DNA of 64,000 bases, from NCBI GenBank assembly GCA_934636265.1, contig CAKUAD010000001.1:100543-164542 (forward strand). The letters run 5' to 3'. Both the position numbers and the translations under genes were made by a program. The notes below the pieces were generated by a model. The model worked only from the letters and a program-made list of their open reading frames with translations. It was not told the DNA's origin and did not search any database. Positions 53,080 through 64,000 of this stretch are shown here, one piece after another. Within the stretch, counting starts at the first letter, position 1. Each line of letters begins with the position of its first letter. This stretch comes from an uncultured Flavobacterium sp. (GTDB lineage Bacteria > Bacteroidota > Bacteroidia > Flavobacteriales > Flavobacteriaceae).

Positions 53080-53362
53080 GCTTCGTCGTCCCGATGAATT
53101 CCTGGAACTATCGTCGTTACAAAACAGGATTTTCTCGATTCTCGCGCTTTTGACCGCGTCAGTATTGCTGATATTTCGCCGGGGAGTTGAACCTGCGTGG
53201 GGCATTGTTGCGATTTTTGTGCTTTACACCATTCTGCTGTCGGGCATTTCACATAGCCAAGGCGACCGGTTTACGCTTGTGACGTATCCGTTTACCCTAC
53301 TGATGATAGCCCGATTGATTAAACGGCTTAAACCGTACGCTGGACCACCTCAAACAGCGTAG
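53080..53362 (+). pseudogene. C-terminal remnant of a second GT39-like gene
   Basis: Read in one open frame after the upstream stop, this gives FSILALLTASVLLIFRRG then TILLSGISHSQGDRFTLVTYPFTLLMIARLI. It aligns with the end of the preceding protein (IVLSLWILLRKRK ... TMALSGISSSQGDRFSVVLYPITLCMVGIWI). About 330 N-terminal residues are missing and no start is evident. A tandem paralog cut down by deletion is the simplest reading. Its end overlaps the ABC-ATPase gene by 35 nt. Confidence 0.7.
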
Positions 53363-54011
53363 CCTTTTCTACTTTAAGCGTTTTTGAAGGGAATTTCATG
53401 ATGATGGCATAATCGTGCGTTGCCATGATGATGGTTTTGCCGTTCGCATTGATTTTGCGCAACACTTCCATAATTTCGACGCTGGTTGCCGGATCGAGGT
53501 TTCCGGTGGGTTCGTCGGCGAGGATCAGGTCAGGATCATTGAGCAGGGCGCGCGCAATGGCTACCCGTTGTTGTTCGCCGCCCGATAGTTGGTGAGGCAT
53601 TTTCCTGGCAAATGACTCCAGGTCGACTTTCATCAGGACTTCGTTGATTTTTTCATCCATTTTGGATTGTTCCTTCCAGCCCGTAGCTTTCAGGACGAAT
53701 AGCATGTTGTCGTAAACGCTTCGGTCAGGCAGGAGTTTAAAATCCTGGAAAATGATCCCAATCTTGCGTCGCAAAAACGGTATCTGGCTTTCCTTGAGAT
53801 TTCTAAGATCAAATCCTACGATGCTTCCCTGACCTTCTTGCAACGGCAAATCGGCATAAAGCGTTTTCATCAGGCTGCTCTTGCCCGCGCCGGTCTTGCC
53901 AATGATGTAAATAAACTCACCCTCAGTGACTTCAAGGCTTACGTTTGACAAAATTGTCCGGTTATCCTGAAAAATGGTGGCGTTTTTTAATTGCAGAACG
54001 GTTTCGGGCAT
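53328..54011 (-). CDS. FtsE-like ABC transporter ATP-binding protein
   Basis: 227 aa from the ATG at 54011. Complete nucleotide-binding domain: Walker A ([15 protein letters not shown]), Q-loop ([18 protein letters not shown]), signature ([18 protein letters not shown]), Walker B ([12 protein letters not shown]) and H-loop ([13 protein letters not shown]). The Q-loop region and length match FtsE, which with FtsX controls peptidoglycan hydrolysis at division. No ftsX is adjacent, as usual in Bacteroidetes. The 30 codons upstream in the open frame are not part of the family. Confidence 0.9.
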   Translation of the reverse strand: MPETVLQLKNATIFQDNRTILSNVSLEVTEGEFIYIIGKTGAGKSSLMKTLYADLPLQEGQGSIVGFDLRNLKESQIPFLRRKIGIIFQDFKLLPDRSVYDNMLFVLKATGWKEQSKMDEKINEVLMKVDLESFARKMPHQLSGGEQQRVAIARALLNDPDLILADEPTGNLDPATSVEIMEVLRKINANGKTIIMATHDYAIIMKFPSKTLKVEKATLFEVVQRTV

Positions 54012-54457
54012 GGCTAAAAGTTTGCGGTAAAAATAAACAATTTCTTTTGTTTTAAGGCTTGGGAATCGGGATTTGAATGTACTTTCCGAGGGTTGGGGCA
54101 AGTTTTTGTTTTTGACCGACCAACGGGTTTGGGAATGCTCTCACTTTAACAAAATTTACGTTTTTTCTGTATCGGCCTTTCGTGATTTTTTCGTATACGG
54201 GTACCTTCCCGCCCACCTCCGCCTCCAGGCGCAAGATACCCATGCCGATCCACACCATTTTACAGGAAACCTGCCAAAAATGTTAAAATGCAGCGCTATT
54301 TTCCCATCAACCGGCCCGTTAACCATCAATTTCGGCTTTAAACCAAATTTGCATTGGGTCGGCGCTTTTGCTGTTAAAAACCTGTTCATAATAAAACTCA
54401 GTTTTTCCCCGTTTAACCTTGCATTAAGCCCTAAATTTGAAGTTTAATCGTCCTGCC
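54012..54457. other. Divergent intergenic region, no gene supported
   Basis: 446 bp between the FtsE-like gene and the TPR gene. Short frames of 68-77 codons on the minus strand have no recognised domain. The promoter box of the TPR gene lies at 54432-54439; nothing else stands out. Confidence 0.5.
54432..54439 (+). promoter_or_regulatory. -7 promoter box of the large TPR protein gene
   Basis: TAAATTTG, exact TAnnTTTG, 18 nt before the ATG at 54458. It overlaps an alternative upstream TTG start, which it makes unlikely. Confidence 0.55.
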
Positions 54458-57400
54458 ATGCACAAATTCACAAAATGGGTTTCCGGGGTATGCCTGATGG
54501 CGACTATTTCGGTCACCGCGCAGCAATCTGAAATCTATTCCAACGAGTCGGCTGATTACAACCGCGCTATTTCCCTCTACAAGAACAATCAATACCAATC
54601 GGCCCAACTGCTTTTCGAGCGGGTCGCCCAGGAAACCGGCAGTCACGAAATCAAGGCTGATTGCGCCTATTACGCCGCCAATTGCGCCATCCGTCTGGAA
54701 CAGCCAGACGCCGATTCGCGAATGGAGCGTTTCGTGCAAGAATATCCTACCTCTTCCAAGCAAAACCAAGCGTTCATAGAGGTGGCGCACTACTATTTTG
54801 AGCAAGGGCGATACCCGCAATCGCTGGAGTGGTTTGACCGCGTCGATGAGAGCAACCTCACGGCCCGCGAACGCGATAAATTCAACTTCCAGAAAGGCTA
54901 TGCATTTTTTACCGCCAAAAAGAAAAAGGAGGCTACCGAGTATTTCAACAAAGTAATCAACTCGCAGGAGTACGGCTCTCAAGCCAAGTATTACCTGGGG
55001 TTTATGTCATATGAAGCCGACGATTACAAAGAGGCTTCAAAGTATTTCGACGAGGTTTCGGGCGAGGAAAAATACAAGGAAAAACTATCGTATTTCGAGG
55101 CCGACATGAATTTCAAACTGGGCAAGTTCAACGAGGCGATCGCATCGGGGGAAAAAGCCATGGCCAAGAGCAACGCCATCGAAAAGTCGGAGCTTAACAA
55201 AATCATCGGCGAGAGTTATTTCAACCTCAAGCAATACGACAAGGCCATTCCGTATCTCAAGGAATACAAGGGCAAAAAAGGAAAGTGGAGCAACACGGAT
55301 TACTACCAGTTGGGTTACGCCTACTACAAGCAGAATGACTTTGAAAATGCGGTTTCGCAGTTCAATAAAATTATTGGCGGTAATGACTTTGTAGCCCAAA
55401 ACGCCTACTATCACCTGGGCGAAAGCTACCTTAAGCTCAACCAAAAACAGCAGGCGCTCAATGCCTTCAAGAACGCTTCTGAGATGGCGTTCGACCCCAA
55501 AATCCAAGAAGACGCCATGCTCAACTACGCCAAACTCAGCTACGACATCGGCAATTCTTACCAGCCGGTTCCCGACGTTTTGGCCGGATTTATAGCCAAG
55601 TATCCCAATTCGCCGGCGCGCGCCGAGGTTGAGGGACTTTTGATTGATTCTTACATCAGTTCAAAGAACTACGCTGGCGCACTGGCGTTGCTGGAAAAGA
55701 ATAAAAGCACCAACCGCGAAGCCTATCAAAAAGTGACGTTTTTCCGCGGCCTGGAGTTGTACACCGACGGCCAGTTTCCCGAGGCGCTTTCGATGTTCAA
55801 GAAATCGGTAGCCGAACCGCGCAATTCCCGCATTTTGGCGCGTGCCACGTTCTGGAAGGCCGAAACCGAATACACGCTCGAGAACTTCCGCGAGGCGCTG
55901 ATCGATTTTAAGGATTACATGGCTTCGGCCGATGCGAAAACAACACCCGAGTTCAAGAACGCCAACTACAACATAGCCTACACGCATTTCAAACTCAAAG
56001 AGTACGATCAGGCCGGCGACTTTTTCCAGAAGTTCATCGATGGCAAGCCCGCCGATAAAATCCGTCTTAATGACGCCTACCTGCGTTTGGGTGACAGCCG
56101 TTTTGTTTCCACCAAGTACTGGCCGGCGATGGAAGCTTACAACAAAGCCATCGAACTCAAAGCCGTCGACTCAGATTACGCCGCATTCCAAAAAGGCATC
56201 AGCTACGGATTTGTGGCCCGCAACGACCGCAAAATCGAGGACTTGACCAAGTTTGTTCAGCAGTTTCCAAAATCGGCGTATCGCGATGACGCGCTTTTTG
56301 AGCTGGCCAACACCTACGTAGCCGAGAAAAAAACCGACAAAGCCCTCAGCACCTACGACCAACTTTTGGCGGATTACCCAACCGGATCGTATGCGTCAAA
56401 AGCCATTTTGCGTCAGGGATTGGTGTATTACAACGGCGAGAAAAATCAGCAGGCACTGGCCAAGTTCAAGAAAGTAGCCGCCGATTATCCGCGCACACCC
56501 GAGGCTGTCGAGGCCGTCGCCACCGCGCGTCTGATCTATGTCGATACCGGAAAAGTTGACGAATACGCCACCTGGGTACGGTCGCTGGATTTTGTAGAAG
56601 TATCCGATGCCGACTTGGACAACGACACTTTTGCGGCTGCTGAAAAACCGTATCTGGAAAACAACCTCAAAGGCGCCATTTCAGGATTTTCAACCTATGT
56701 CAGGAATTTCCCCGACGGACTCCACGCCCTCAAGGCCAACTTTTATCTGGCGCAGGCCTATTATGCCGACAAGCAACCGGAAAAGGCCGTGACGCATTAT
56801 GAATACGTGGCGTCAAAGGCGCGGAATGAGTATACCGAGCAATCGTTGGTGCGCCTGTCTGAAATCTACCTGAAAGGAACCGACGAGACCAAGAAAATCC
56901 CAACGCTCAAACGTCTGGAAGCACAGGCCGATTATCCGCAAAATGTAACCTTTGCGCAAGCCAACCTGATGAAGACGTACTACGAGATCAAGGATTACGC
57001 AAATGCGGTGGTTTACGCCGACAAGGTTTTGTCGAATCCAAAGGTTGACGATATGGTGCGCGCCGATGCCCAAATCATCGTCGCACGATCGGCCTGGCAA
57101 ACCGGCGATGAGGCCAAGGCCCGGGCGGGATACGGTAAATTGCTCGCCATAGCCTCGGGCGAACTGGCTGCCGAAGCGCTTTACTACGACGCCTTTTTTA
57201 AGAACAAGGACGGCAAGTTTGAGCAGTCAAACGCATCAGTACAAAAGCTTACCAAAAATTATTCGGGGTACAAGTATTTTGGGGCCAAAGCCCTTGTGGT
57301 GATGGCCAGGAACTTCTACGCCCTAAACGACAGTTTCCAGGCCACCTATATTCTGGAAAGCGTCATCAAAAACTTTAAGAATTACACCGACGTGGTCGGG

Positions 57401-57469
57401 GAAGCCCAAACCGAGCTGGACCGCATCAAGGCACAGGAAGCCAAAACCAATTCATCGATTGAAAACTAA
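54458..57469 (+). CDS. Large exported tetratricopeptide repeat protein
   Basis: 1003 aa from the ATG at 54458. Signal peptide (KWVSGVCLMATISVTAQ), then roughly 20 TPR/Sel1-like units over the whole length, many with the consensus A.Y.LG..Y....(Y/F)..A...F (for example DYYQLGYAYYKQNDFENAVSQF, DALFELANTYVAEKKTDKAL). Such periplasmic TPR proteins scaffold outer-membrane complexes; this one is paired with the barrel protein 18 nt downstream, so the two probably work together. Partner and exact role unknown. Confidence 0.9.
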   Translation: MHKFTKWVSGVCLMATISVTAQQSEIYSNESADYNRAISLYKNNQYQSAQLLFERVAQETGSHEIKADCAYYAANCAIRLEQPDADSRMERFVQEYPTSSKQNQAFIEVAHYYFEQGRYPQSLEWFDRVDESNLTARERDKFNFQKGYAFFTAKKKKEATEYFNKVINSQEYGSQAKYYLGFMSYEADDYKEASKYFDEVSGEEKYKEKLSYFEADMNFKLGKFNEAIASGEKAMAKSNAIEKSELNKIIGESYFNLKQYDKAIPYLKEYKGKKGKWSNTDYYQLGYAYYKQNDFENAVSQFNKIIGGNDFVAQNAYYHLGESYLKLNQKQQALNAFKNASEMAFDPKIQEDAMLNYAKLSYDIGNSYQPVPDVLAGFIAKYPNSPARAEVEGLLIDSYISSKNYAGALALLEKNKSTNREAYQKVTFFRGLELYTDGQFPEALSMFKKSVAEPRNSRILARATFWKAETEYTLENFREALIDFKDYMASADAKTTPEFKNANYNIAYTHFKLKEYDQAGDFFQKFIDGKPADKIRLNDAYLRLGDSRFVSTKYWPAMEAYNKAIELKAVDSDYAAFQKGISYGFVARNDRKIEDLTKFVQQFPKSAYRDDALFELANTYVAEKKTDKALSTYDQLLADYPTGSYASKAILRQGLVYYNGEKNQQALAKFKKVAADYPRTPEAVEAVATARLIYVDTGKVDEYATWVRSLDFVEVSDADLDNDTFAAAEKPYLENNLKGAISGFSTYVRNFPDGLHALKANFYLAQAYYADKQPEKAVTHYEYVASKARNEYTEQSLVRLSEIYLKGTDETKKIPTLKRLEAQADYPQNVTFAQANLMKTYYEIKDYANAVVYADKVLSNPKVDDMVRADAQIIVARSAWQTGDEAKARAGYGKLLAIASGELAAEALYYDAFFKNKDGKFEQSNASVQKLTKNYSGYKYFGAKALVVMARNFYALNDSFQATYILESVIKNFKNYTDVVGEAQTELDRIKAQEAKTNSSIEN

Positions 57470-57487
57470 CGGCCCAACCTATCAAAC

Positions 57488-59224
57488 ATGAAAATCAGCA
57501 AATTCTATATTTTTATTGCCCTGGGTTTAAGTGCCTCTGCGCTGGCCCAAAAAGAAGACGATGCCATCGGTACCGAGGTTGTCAACGTAGTAAAGCCCTA
57601 TACGCCAACCATATCCGACGCGTTTAAGATCAAGGAGACGCCCGCCCAGGAAGATCCTGACAACGCGCCCAGGGAAAACATCGATTACACCATTTTCTCC
57701 TTTCCCGTCGCCTCGACGTTTACCCCGTCAAAAGGCCGGGCCGCCGGCGTGGAACGCAGCAAAAGAGAAGAACTTTTCCAGAATTACGCCTCGCTGGCCG
57801 CCGGAAATTACGGCACCATTCTGGGCGAGCTTTACGTTGCGCAAGAGGTGGGCAATTCGGGCTACTTTTCCGGAATGTTGCGCCATCATTCGTCGGCCGG
57901 GAACATCAAGGATACTGAACTTGATGACGATTTCATGAACACCAGCATCGACCTGAGTTACGGCAACAAATCCAAGACCTTTTCCTGGAACGCCGATGCC
58001 GGTTACCAATACCAGGGTTACAACTGGTACGGGCTTCCGGAAGGATTCGGAAGCAATCTCATCGACGCCGACCGCAAGTTGCTTATCGGCAGCATCGATC
58101 CCGGACACACCTACCACAATGGTTACGCCGGAGCGCGCATCAGCATGGGCGACAGCTTTTTTGACGAAGCGTCCATCAAATTCAACCGTTTTTGGGACAC
58201 TTTTGACGCTGCCGAAAACCGACTGATTTTCAAGCCCCGTTTTGGGTTCGATCTTTTGGATACCAACATCAAGCTAAACGCCATCGCCGATTATCTGGGC
58301 GGTAGTTTTGACGCCGGTCCGGGCGCGCAGTTTGATTATGCCTTTGCCAATTTTGGCGTACATCCCAGTGTGACCTTTCAGGGCGATGACTGGCAAGTCG
58401 AGATGGGCGCGGCCGCCTTTTACAGCATAAACATGGAAGGCGATGAAAGCAAGTTCTTCATTTATCCAAAAGTAACCGCTTCTTATAAAGTCGTGGGCGA
58501 CCTGATGATTTTTTACGCCGGTGCCGACGGCGACCTTGAGCAAAACAGCTACCGCGATTTCACCAACCAAAACCCGTTTATGGCGTCGTTTTTAGGCATT
58601 GCGCCCACCGATAGGCAGTTTGACGTCTTTGCCGGACTCAAGGGTCGTTTGGCCAGTAACATCAGCTACAACCTTCGCGCGTCTTTTATGAACGAACACG
58701 ATCGCGCCCTGATCCGCGCCACCGATTACAACACCAACATGCTGAATCTGGATTACCAATACGGAAACTCATTTGGCGTGGTGTATGACGACATGACGAC
58801 CCTGGGCATTTTTGGCGAGCTCAAGGCCGATTTCTCCAAAAACGTATCATTTGGCGTCAACGGAACCTTTAATACCTATTCAACCGACAACCAGCCTGAA
58901 GCGTGGAACCTGCCGCAAATCAAGCTCGGATCGTCGCTCGAGGTCAACATCACGCAAAAGTGGTACGCCGGCGCGCAGGTCTTTTTTGTTGGCGAACGCA
59001 AGGATTTCCAAACCAACCTGGACTTGCCCGTGCCCAATGACAAAGTCTACACCCTCGACAGCTATTTTGACGCCAACGCCCACGTAGGATACAAGCACAA
59101 CAACCGCCTTACCGGATTTGTGCGCGCCAACAACATCGCCAACCAAACCTATGCGCGCTGGCTTAACCACAACGTCCAGGGATTCCAGTTCCTGCTGGGC
59201 GCCAGCTACAAGTTTAATTTTTAA
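57488..59224 (+). CDS. TonB-dependent receptor-like outer-membrane beta-barrel protein
   Basis: 578 aa with signal peptide (KFYIFIALGLSASALAQ). After it comes GTEVVNVVKPYTPTISDAFKIKETP, a TonB-box/plug-like start without a full plug domain, then a long antiparallel beta-barrel (~110-578) ending in a typical outer-membrane C-terminus (FQFLLGASYKFNF, terminal Phe). Barrel strands carry alternating aromatic residues. It is smaller than true TonB receptors (~700+ aa), so it may be a porin-like partner of the TPR protein. Substrate unknown. Confidence 0.85.
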   Translation: MKISKFYIFIALGLSASALAQKEDDAIGTEVVNVVKPYTPTISDAFKIKETPAQEDPDNAPRENIDYTIFSFPVASTFTPSKGRAAGVERSKREELFQNYASLAAGNYGTILGELYVAQEVGNSGYFSGMLRHHSSAGNIKDTELDDDFMNTSIDLSYGNKSKTFSWNADAGYQYQGYNWYGLPEGFGSNLIDADRKLLIGSIDPGHTYHNGYAGARISMGDSFFDEASIKFNRFWDTFDAAENRLIFKPRFGFDLLDTNIKLNAIADYLGGSFDAGPGAQFDYAFANFGVHPSVTFQGDDWQVEMGAAAFYSINMEGDESKFFIYPKVTASYKVVGDLMIFYAGADGDLEQNSYRDFTNQNPFMASFLGIAPTDRQFDVFAGLKGRLASNISYNLRASFMNEHDRALIRATDYNTNMLNLDYQYGNSFGVVYDDMTTLGIFGELKADFSKNVSFGVNGTFNTYSTDNQPEAWNLPQIKLGSSLEVNITQKWYAGAQVFFVGERKDFQTNLDLPVPNDKVYTLDSYFDANAHVGYKHNNRLTGFVRANNIANQTYARWLNHNVQGFQFLLGASYKFNF

Positions 59225-59305
59225 CATGATTTGGGCGTGCCCCTGCGGGTCGCGCTTTACGCGGTGCACGGCACCCGGCTTCAATCGCTCACGCACCCAC
59301 GCCTG

Positions 59306-59755
59306 ATGAACCTCAAGCAGCACATACATTCGCGCTACCTGCAGCTCGTCCAGGACCGCATTGACGCCCTGCGCGACATGATCGGCCAGCTGACAAACGG
59401 AGCCGCCAACGATGCGCGCGGATCGGCCGGCGACAAGCATCAAACCGGACTTTCAATGATGCATCTCGAACAGGAGCGGCTTTCGGCCAAATTGCGGGAA
59501 TACCTTGACCTTAAAGCCATTCTGACCAAAATAGATCCGGAAGCATCAACACCGCACATCGCCCTTGGAAGCCTGGTTTGCGCCAACGGAATCTGGCTTT
59601 ACGTCAGTGCCGCCCTGCCCAAAATCACCGCCGGGGATAAAACCGTTCTCGCCATTTCGCCGTCATCACCGCTGGGTGCGCAGCTTATGGGGCGGGAAGC
59701 AGGCGCAACCTGTGAGGTTCAGGGGAAATCCTACAACGTTCAACAAGTGCTGTAA
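59306..59755 (+). CDS. GreA/GreB C-terminal-like protein
   Basis: 149 aa from the ATG at 59306. An N-terminal helical part (NLKQHIHSRYLQLVQDRIDALRDMIGQLTNGAANDARGSAGDKHQTGLSMMH) resembles the GreA coiled coil in shape. The C-terminal part (IALGSLVCANGIWLYVSAALPKITAGDKTVLAISPSSPLGAQLMGREAGATCEV) is a GreA/GreB FKBP-like domain, with SPLGAQLMGREAG close to the SPIGRAL-KG motif. Transcript-cleavage activity is doubtful because the acidic tip residues are not evident. Similar proteins are often annotated as 3-oxoacyl-ACP synthase, which looks wrong here. Confidence 0.75.
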   Translation: MNLKQHIHSRYLQLVQDRIDALRDMIGQLTNGAANDARGSAGDKHQTGLSMMHLEQERLSAKLREYLDLKAILTKIDPEASTPHIALGSLVCANGIWLYVSAALPKITAGDKTVLAISPSSPLGAQLMGREAGATCEVQGKSYNVQQVL

Positions 59756-59790
59756 TTCAGGCTTTTTTGCGACCTTTATCCCAAAACGCC

Positions 59791-60819
59791 ATGCTAAAAT
59801 TAACCTCCCGCGTCTATCAAATGCCGCTGCAGCATCCGTTTACCATTTCGCGGTATACCGTCACGGTACAAACCACGGTAATCGCCACCATAACCGACGG
59901 TGTTTTTTATGGCTACGGCGAGGCTACGGCCAATCCCTACTATCACAGTAGCGCCCAAAAGATTACGGCTAGCCTCCAACGGATTGCGCCCTTGGTTTCC
60001 AACGTGCAGGATTTGCATCCTGAGGAATTCTGGGATTTTATCGAGCCGCATCTGCGCGAGGATTACTTTGCCCTTTGCGCCGCCGATGTCGCCTACTGGG
60101 ATTATTACGCCAAAAAGCATCAAAAACCGCTCAGGCGTTTCTTTTCCGCCTCAGACGATGCGCCGCTCACATCGTATACCATCGGGCTGGATTCCGTGGC
60201 GCAAATGAAGCTTAAAATGGAGCAGATGCCATGGCCCATCTACAAAATCAAACTGGGGACCCGTCAGGATCTGGAAATCGTCAGCCAACTCCGCCGGGCT
60301 TCAAACTCAGTGTTTCGCGTCGATGCCAATGCGGCCTGGACTCCAACCCAGGCCATTATACTATCGCACGAACTGGCCAAACTCGGCGTCGAATTTATTG
60401 AGCAGCCGCTCCCCGCCGATGACATTGGTATGAAACGCGTTAAAGAGTTGTCGGCACTGCCCGTAATGGCCGACGAAAGCTGTCAGAAGGCCGCCGATGT
60501 TCAGGCCTGCGCGGGATTGTTTGATATCGTCAACATCAAGCTCATGAAGTGCGGCGGAATCACCCCTGCGCTGGGCATGATTAAAATGGCCAAAAGCCTG
60601 GGAATGCGGGTTATGGCAGGTTGCATGACTGAGTCTTCGGTAGGAATTTCGGCCCTTTGCCAACTGGCCCCGCTACTGGATTACCTCGACGCCGACGGAG
60701 CACTTTTGTTGGCCGGCGAGCCTGCGTCGGGCGTTACATTTCACTATGGTAAAATCCAGTGGGTTGAGGCCCCGGGAACAGGTGCGTTTTTGCTGTCCGA
60801 CCCATCAACAAAATGTTAA
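59791..60819 (+). CDS. Dipeptide (L-Ala-D/L-Glu type) epimerase, enolase superfamily
   Basis: 342 aa from the ATG at 59791. N-terminal capping domain (SRVYQMPLQHPFTISRYTVTVQTTV) and a barrel with the catalytic signature YKIKLGT (KxK lysines), VDANAAW (metal Asp), EQPLP (metal Glu), ADES (metal Asp/Glu) and NIKLMKCGG (second Lys). It epimerises L-Ala-D-Glu and related dipeptides, helping murein peptide recycling. Family members also include o-succinylbenzoate synthases, so specificity is inferred from overall likeness. Gap to gyrB is 99 nt. Confidence 0.9.
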   Translation: MLKLTSRVYQMPLQHPFTISRYTVTVQTTVIATITDGVFYGYGEATANPYYHSSAQKITASLQRIAPLVSNVQDLHPEEFWDFIEPHLREDYFALCAADVAYWDYYAKKHQKPLRRFFSASDDAPLTSYTIGLDSVAQMKLKMEQMPWPIYKIKLGTRQDLEIVSQLRRASNSVFRVDANAAWTPTQAIILSHELAKLGVEFIEQPLPADDIGMKRVKELSALPVMADESCQKAADVQACAGLFDIVNIKLMKCGGITPALGMIKMAKSLGMRVMAGCMTESSVGISALCQLAPLLDYLDADGALLLAGEPASGVTFHYGKIQWVEAPGTGAFLLSDPSTKC

Positions 60820-60871
60820 TAACTTATGCCTTCATCTGCCCAAAAAACCTGGGCAAAACGCCGCGATTTTC

Positions 60872-60879
60872 TATATTTG
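60872..60879 (+). promoter_or_regulatory. -7 promoter box of gyrB
   Basis: TATATTTG, exact TAnnTTTG, 39 nt before the gyrB ATG at 60919. Confidence 0.6.
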
Positions 60880-60888
60880 CGTGTTTGA

Positions 60889-62856
<1,968 letters not shown>

Positions 62857-62860
62857 ATCG

Positions 62861-62888
62861 TTTAGGGTTTACGACCTGCAGTTTAGCT
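62861..62888 (+). repeat. Degenerate heptanucleotide repeat between gyrB and mdh
   Basis: TTTAGGG, TTTACGA, CCTGCAG and TTTAGCT in 7-bp register, preceded by AAATCG. The layout matches the copies at 23342 and 31577 (AAAGCG then TTTACGG units) with several substitutions. Confidence 0.5.
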
Positions 62889-62967
62889 GTGCTGGTTGTA
62901 AGCTAATTGTTAACTGTCTAGTTGACAGTACTGTTAACTGAACTCTATTAAACCTAAATAACATACA

Positions 62968-63903
62968 ATGAAAGTTACAATAGTAGGCGCCGGTAACGTA
63001 GGCGCAACATGTGCCGATGTGATGGCGTATCGCGGTATCGCATCAGAGATTGTTTTGTTGGATATCAAGGAAGGATTTGCCGAGGGCAAGGCGATGGACA
63101 TCTCGCAGTGTACGTCGAACACCGGATTCAACACGCGCGTAACGGGTGTCACTAACGATTATTCAAAAACGGCCGGAAGCCAGGTTGTGGTGATCACTTC
63201 AGGTATTCCGCGCAAGCCGGGTATGACGCGTGAAGAACTCATCGGCATCAACGCCGGCATCGTGAAAAGCGTAGCCGAAAACGTACTGAAATACTCGCCG
63301 GACGCTATCGTGGTTGTGGTTTCAAACCCGATGGATACCATGACCTACCTGACGCTTAAGGCAACGGGCTTGCCTAAAAACCGAATCATCGGAATGGGCG
63401 GCGCACTCGACAGTTCGCGTTTCAAATACTATCTGGCCAAGGCGCTCGACAAGCCGATTAACGATGTTTCGGCCATGGTAATTGGCGGACATGGCGATAC
63501 GACCATGATTCCACTCACCCGTCTGGCTGCGTACAACGGCATTCCGGTTTCTCAGTTCTTGTCGCAGGAGCAATTGGACAAAGTGGCTGCCGATACGATG
63601 GTTGGCGGCGCAACGTTGACAGGTCTTTTGGGAACGTCGGCCTGGTATGCTCCGGGAGCTTCGGTTGCGTACCTGGTTGATTCCATCCTGAACGACCAGC
63701 GCAAGATGATTGCCTGCTCGGTTTTCCTAGAAGGGGAGTACGGCCTGAACGACATTTGTATCGGTGTTCCGTGTATCATTGGAAAAAACGGCGTCGAAGC
63801 CATTGTCGATATCAACCTGAACGATGCTGAGAAAGCCCTGATGGCTAAAAGTGCCGATGCGGTACGCGCCATGAACGGCGATTTAAAATCGGTTTTGTCG
63901 TAA
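62968..63903 (+). CDS. mdh: Malate dehydrogenase
   Basis: 311 aa, of the LDH-like MDH type. It interconverts malate and oxaloacetate with NAD+ in the TCA cycle. Nucleotide-binding VTIVGAGNVGATCAD, then LLDIKEGFAEGKAMDI with the Asp that selects NAD; IPRKPGMTREELIGINAGIV (active-site loop, Arg residues); SNPMDTMTYL; and the catalytic His in IGGHGDTTMIP. Cytosolic. An intrinsic terminator follows. Confidence 0.98.
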   Translation: MKVTIVGAGNVGATCADVMAYRGIASEIVLLDIKEGFAEGKAMDISQCTSNTGFNTRVTGVTNDYSKTAGSQVVVITSGIPRKPGMTREELIGINAGIVKSVAENVLKYSPDAIVVVVSNPMDTMTYLTLKATGLPKNRIIGMGGALDSSRFKYYLAKALDKPINDVSAMVIGGHGDTTMIPLTRLAAYNGIPVSQFLSQEQLDKVAADTMVGGATLTGLLGTSAWYAPGASVAYLVDSILNDQRKMIACSVFLEGEYGLNDICIGVPCIIGKNGVEAIVDINLNDAEKALMAKSADAVRAMNGDLKSVLS

Positions 63904-63923
63904 TTGATTCTATCCGACGATAT

Positions 63924-63953
63924 AAAAGAGACTGCTTTGGCGGTCTTTTTTTG
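63924..63953 (+). terminator. Rho-independent terminator after mdh
   Basis: Stem AGACTGC (63929-63935) / GCGGTCT (63940-63946), one G-T pair, loop of four, followed by seven T. Confidence 0.75.
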
Positions 63954-64000
63954 ATTAATCCAATTATTTGGTTGACGTCAGTCCGGTCGAAGCTAATGTG

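Noticed and set aside
54052..54389. Minus-strand frames of 68 and 77 codons between the FtsE-like and TPR genes
   Set aside because: No recognised motif, no promoter box, and lengths are within chance expectation.

Overview
The window looks like chromosomal DNA of a Flavobacteriaceae member, Flavobacterium or a close relative, with a rather high GC content. The evidence is a type IX secretion type B sorting domain (gene at 40980-42770), a PorP/SprF relic, Bacteroidetes-specific families (DUF5606, DUF6266, DUF349, the OstA-like protein) and repeated exact matches to the Bacteroidetes promoter box TAnnTTTG. No tRNA or rRNA gene was seen.

Layout. 1-21.8 kb is core genome: a partial ADP-heptose transferase, dapD, an NlpE/META lipoprotein, ruvX, an FUSC-type membrane protein, def, DUF5606, mazG, then a minus-strand operon (TPR protein, TonB-like protein, aroE, DUF349, DUF2805), a class III aminotransferase, an OstA-like protein, a secreted GH13 amylase, nhaA, purA, a Fur-family regulator and an exported Fe/Mn superoxide dismutase. 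21.9-31.7 kb is accessory: a collapsed adhesin-sprF locus, a DoxX-like protein, two small Bacteroidetes-specific genes, and a stand-alone CRISPR-Cas9 locus. That locus has a divergent tracrRNA, a compact 1126-aa type II-C-like Cas9 and a 45-repeat/44-spacer array, with no cas1, cas2 or csn2 in the window. Imperfect direct repeats lie on both sides (23.34 and 31.58 kb). 31.7-39.2 kb holds two small Cys-rich exported proteins, a membrane protein, a DUF389 protein, RelA/SpoT, a class C beta-lactamase-fold hydrolase and a SpoU methyltransferase. 39.3-39.9 kb is a non-coding 211-bp tandem repeat. 40-54 kb holds a TRIC channel, a T9SS cargo protein and a surface-glycan cluster (GNAT/FemAB-like transferase, sugar aminotransferase, Wzx flippase, four glycosyltransferases, FdtA-like ketoisomerase, GT39-like membrane protein and a degraded copy of it). 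53.3-64 kb returns to core genes: an FtsE-like ATPase, a large TPR protein with an outer-membrane barrel partner, a GreA-like protein, a dipeptide epimerase, gyrB and mdh.

How it works together. The CRISPR locus has what interference should need (tracrRNA, Cas9 with all RuvC/HNH residues, a long array) but not what spacer acquisition needs. The array shows internal spacer duplications, and repeat decay only in terminal half-repeats that no mature crRNA would use. The glycan cluster probably makes and exports a polysaccharide containing a 3-amino-3,6-dideoxyhexose. A second theme is a family of heptanucleotide tandem repeats scattered between genes and, once, inside a glycosyltransferase gene.
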